A DNA stretch of 64,000 bases from Pyropia yezoensis (lineage: Eukaryota; Rhodophyta; Bangiophyceae; Bangiales; Bangiaceae). Positions 61,236 to 64,000 of the stretch are shown piece by piece. The translations under genes and the position numbers were made by a program. The notes beneath the pieces were generated by a model, which was not told the origin of the DNA, searched no databases, and saw nothing but the letters and a program-made list of their open reading frames with translations. Location: contig CM020618.1 in the NCBI GenBank assembly GCA_009829735.1, positions 41,655,030 to 41,719,029 of the forward strand, written 5' to 3'. Position 1 is the first letter of the stretch. Each line of letters begins with the position of its first letter.

Positions 61236-62186
61236 TGTGGGGGTTTACCGCACCCCTCGGGCTAGGGGCATCCCCCTTCAGGGGGAGGCGGATCGTGGCG
61301 ACCTCTGCCCCTGACCAACCGGGGGCAGGAGGGGGTCGCTCCTCCCTCGGGAGGGGCACGCCACGTCATCCTCGCTGGATCCCCCCATGAATGGGGGAGG
61401 GAGATAAGATAATATCGGGTTGAGCGATTACGCCCGCCCGATTGGAATTGGCCTTCAGGCCAGTGAAGGGAAGTTACCTAGGGCGGGCTACTTCCTCCCC
61501 AATTTGGCCGAGATTTAGTGAGATCCCTCCACTGAGCGTGTTTTGCGTGGAGAGATGTGTTGGAGGGTTCTGAGTGTTTTGATTAGGTGTTTAGTGTAGG
61601 GAGTGTTGGCCCGCACTCCAAGGTCCCACAGCGGGCCCTGGACTGGCGGGCCAAAGAGGGACATCTGCGCGTGGGGCTGTGCCCGTTGCATCCCCCTCAC
61701 AAAAAAATCAACCTTGCGTTACCCTCGTGTTCCCCGTCCCGGACGCTTCCACCTTCGCGTGGAGCTCTACATTCCGGCGGTTCTGACTCCAGGGTTTATA
61801 CCCCGGGTTCCCCACTGTCTCCTTCAGGAGGATAAGGTACCCCGTGGGTGTGGGCTTACGCCCAGATAACCACCACAGACATCGCTCCAGCAGGCACAAA
61901 AAAAAGGGAAAGGCTCCCAGTGGGTAGGGCCAGGGGATGGGTGACGTCCGAGAAGAGAGGGCCGTGGCATGCGGTCATAAAAAAAGTTGGATGGAGCGCA
62001 GTCGACGAGAGGGGTTGCTGAAAGAGTCAACGGCAAAGGCAATCGGCAATCCTTGCAGCCACCTCTGCGGCACCGCATTACTGTAAAGTGGTTGACATTT
62101 CCGGCACAGGTCGACATTGGGCGCACACTAGCTACGCGGCTGCGTAATCGCTGTCCCGCGTGACTTGGACGGCTCTTTGGTGCAGC
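61236..62186. other. Stretch without a recognised gene, upstream of the transposase
   Basis: Probably the 5' region of the pogo-like element. A palindrome-like GGCCTTCAGGCC lies at 61450-61461. Composition drops to more AT-rich from 61500 to 61620 and 61880 to 62160. The outer end of the element was not found. Confidence 0.35.
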
Positions 62187-62834
62187 TCAATTGCAGACAT
62201 TGCACTGCAATTGTTGCACTTCAAAAGGGGTTGAAATGCGTGAAAAACATGCAGCGAATTGCAGTGGCTCCAGTCGCCGACGATCGCCGGCGCAAGTTTC
62301 TTGCCGCGGCGCCTCGGCCTGCACTTGCTGTCCCGGGTGAGACTCTTCCACGGGGGGTAGGCCTGGGAGCGCTGACAGCGCCTGGCGCATGGCCTCCAGG
62401 GGGGTCACACTCATTGGCAGCTTGGCCACGCCCACACGCGCAGTGGCCTTGGCCGTCTGTGCCGCTGCCGCGACAGCAGCGGCGCGAGTGCACAGCCGCA
62501 TTGCCGCGACCAGCCCGGGCCGGGCTACCGCGTCGTCGTCATCAGCGTCAATAACATCGTCTAGGTCGTCGCCACCGTCATCGTCGTCGTCGTCGTCACC
62601 AGCGCCACCAGCGCCACGGCCGCCACCGCCACCGCCTCCACCATCCACGCCGCCATCCCCGCCGCCATCCCCGCCGCCGTCCCCGCCGCCATCCCCGCCT
62701 CCATCACCGGCACTATCACCGCCACCACCACAGCCCACGGGCCCCTCCTCGTCACTCGTGTTCCAGTCGTTCAATAAGGCGGCCCGAGGGGATCCATCCA
62801 CCCCCTTGCCATCGTCATCAGTACAGTCGGACAT
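62187..62834 (-). CDS. Unknown acidic protein with Gly/Asp repeats
   Basis: 215 residues from the ATG at 62834 (MSDCTDDDGKGVDGSPRAAL). The middle holds GDGGGDGGGDGG-type repeats encoded by 12-bp tandem units, then an Asp run (GAGDDDDDDDGGDDLDD). A short helical Ala-rich part follows (GLVAAMRLCTRAAAVAAAAQ). Net charge is strongly negative. No family recognised. The last 50 residues after PVEESHPG look less convincing, and an intron there is possible. Confidence 0.35.
   Translation of the reverse strand: MSDCTDDDGKGVDGSPRAALLNDWNTSDEEGPVGCGGGGDSAGDGGGDGGGDGGGDGGGDGGVDGGGGGGGGRGAGGAGDDDDDDDGGDDLDDVIDADDDDAVARPGLVAAMRLCTRAAAVAAAAQTAKATARVGVAKLPMSVTPLEAMRQALSALPGLPPVEESHPGQQVQAEAPRQETCAGDRRRLEPLQFAACFSRISTPFEVQQLQCNVCN
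62649..62712. repeat. 12-bp tandem repeat GCCGCCATCCCC
   Basis: About five units with single changes, inside the Gly/Asp-repeat frame. In-frame (12 bp), so copy number could change without breaking the protein. Confidence 0.8.
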
Positions 62835-64000
62835 GACGCGACCACGAGACGCGTGCCCCCTCAAGTCAGAGGTGGGGGGAATAGGGGGTATTAGAGGAGG
62901 GAAAGAGGAGCGGCGGCCGTGGGGCGAGGGCGCGGCTCAGGGCTGCGCACCGGCAGCGGTACCGGCGCGGCTTGCCCCCGTCTAGACCCACTACGATGAC
63001 CACCGGCACTGCCAGAACCTCATCTTATACCTCCAGCGCCCACGCTGCTGCCTGCCACCCTGCCCATCAGACGCGCCGCAGTAGTGGTCGCCCGCCTCTG
63101 CCACACGACCCCGTTCTTGTATCCACATGCTGGCCGCCCGACAGGCGCTCCCAGACGGCAACAGCCCCCCCCCCCCCCCCCCGGCCCAGTCACCGGCTCC
63201 GCGAGCGCAGACTGACAGACCACTACTGATCGGCTCGACCCTCGGCGGTCCCCTCCCCTCCCTCCATCGTTAGCGCGCACGGCTGTGCCGGCACGTTCGC
63301 CTCGCACTCGGCTTGGTGTAGCCCACCTGCCTCCTCCCCACACCATCACAACCGAGAGGGGCGGCGTCTCGCTGCCCCCCACTGCAGTTGAGCGAAGCCA
63401 TGGCCAATGGCCGCGCGGCCGACCTTGGCGCTCGGGTGCTGCATGAGCGCACCGAGGCGTCGTGACACCTTCCCGAGTCAATTGAGGCGCTCGGAGGACG
63501 GCGGGGCGGCGCGCCACGCCGGTCTCGCCGCTCTGTCGCACAGGACACCACGAATTTCCTCTGGCGACCTAAATTTGCCTCCGTGTAGCGGCTGTTTAAA
63601 TCTGGGCGAACCTGCTCGTGGCTGACCGCGCTATCGGATCTGCTGTGGACCAGCATAAAAACCAGAGGACCGGCGACCATTGAAACCCTCGGAGCACTAT
63701 GTGAGAATAGAGTTCATGATATCGGCTCTTGGGAGAGAGTGAGAAAACCTGGTACAGCGTTCCAGGTTCTTTGTCCACAGAGCTGTTTCCACCCACCTGT
63801 TGTCGGACCCTCCAGACCTCAAGATGCCAGAGCTGTTCGGAGCAGCTGTTTTTCAGCACTGCTCGCACCCCGTTTCTTCTTCGTGACCCTATTTTGTGCC
63901 CTGGTCGCACAACACACGTCTTTTCTTCGCCCTCCCGTTCTCCCGGCCCGCTCCTTGCCACTCTCCCCCCAATGCCGCAACTCGGGCGCCCTTGAGCGTC
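62835..64000. other. Window edge without a recognised gene
   Basis: Short frames on both strands, a C run at about 63166-63182, and more balanced base composition after 63540. No domain, RNA gene or repeat was recognised. Confidence 0.35.

Noticed and set aside
1-64000. TAG reassignment to an amino acid, suggested by in-frame TAG codons
   Set aside because: Spb1, a confidently identified gene, ends in TAG exactly at its expected C-terminus.

Overview
The window is nuclear DNA of a GC-rich eukaryote. Spliceosomal introns interrupt two genes, and the protein-coding genes are eukaryote-specific (the ribosome-biogenesis methyltransferase Spb1, an ARF-like GTPase, a PH-AGC kinase, a fungal/plant-type mitoribosomal protein). 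A chromodomain Ty3/gypsy retrotransposon is also present. Extreme GC, mostly intron-poor genes, long Ala/Gly/Pro runs and frequent mobile DNA would fit a red alga of the Bangiales (Porphyra/Pyropia-like). That assignment is inference only; other GC-rich protists are possible.

Left part (about 1-15.6 kb) is the gene-rich section. On the minus strand lie a CRAL-TRIO (Sec14-like) protein, a two-exon PH-domain AGC kinase with a very long tail, the 23S/25S-type rRNA 2'-O-methyltransferase Spb1, and an enoyl-CoA hydratase/3-hydroxyisobutyryl-CoA hydrolase family protein. On the plus strand is a small protein resembling mitoribosomal mL60, with a 115-bp MITE-like element just upstream. 15.6-24.5 kb is poorer: an 820-bp inverted-repeat element, a minus-strand pair of same-frame open frames split by one TAG, and a low-complexity Ala-rich frame. 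24.5-27.4 kb carries a KDZ/Plavaka-like transposase split by a 32-bp tandem duplication. 30-36.5 kb has a membrane RING-H2 protein whose frame is broken at G/C homopolymers, a two-exon ARL5-like GTPase, and a possible single-pass membrane protein.

41.1-51.7 kb is a complete 10.5-kb Ty3/gypsy chromovirus-type element: 364-bp LTRs, 5-bp target duplication AGGTT, primer-binding site, gag, pol and polypurine tract. Its gag stop codon is preceded by a textbook -1 slippery heptamer GGGAAAC, in the right phase to make Gag-Pol. Between pol and the 3' LTR it also carries a 691-codon open frame on the opposite strand, with its own TATA-like box. The element sits inside another open frame, which reads through when the insertion and one target copy are removed. 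A 497-bp element with 39-bp perfect terminal inverted repeats lies 30 bp upstream of that interrupted frame.

The right part (53-64 kb) has GC-rich minisatellites of about 150 and 195 bp, a Cys-rich unknown protein, a frame-broken pogo-like DDE transposase and an acidic Gly/Asp-repeat protein. No rRNA, tRNA or CRISPR array was recognised. In this composition, long random open frames are expected on both strands, so frames without recognisable domains were left out or given low confidence.
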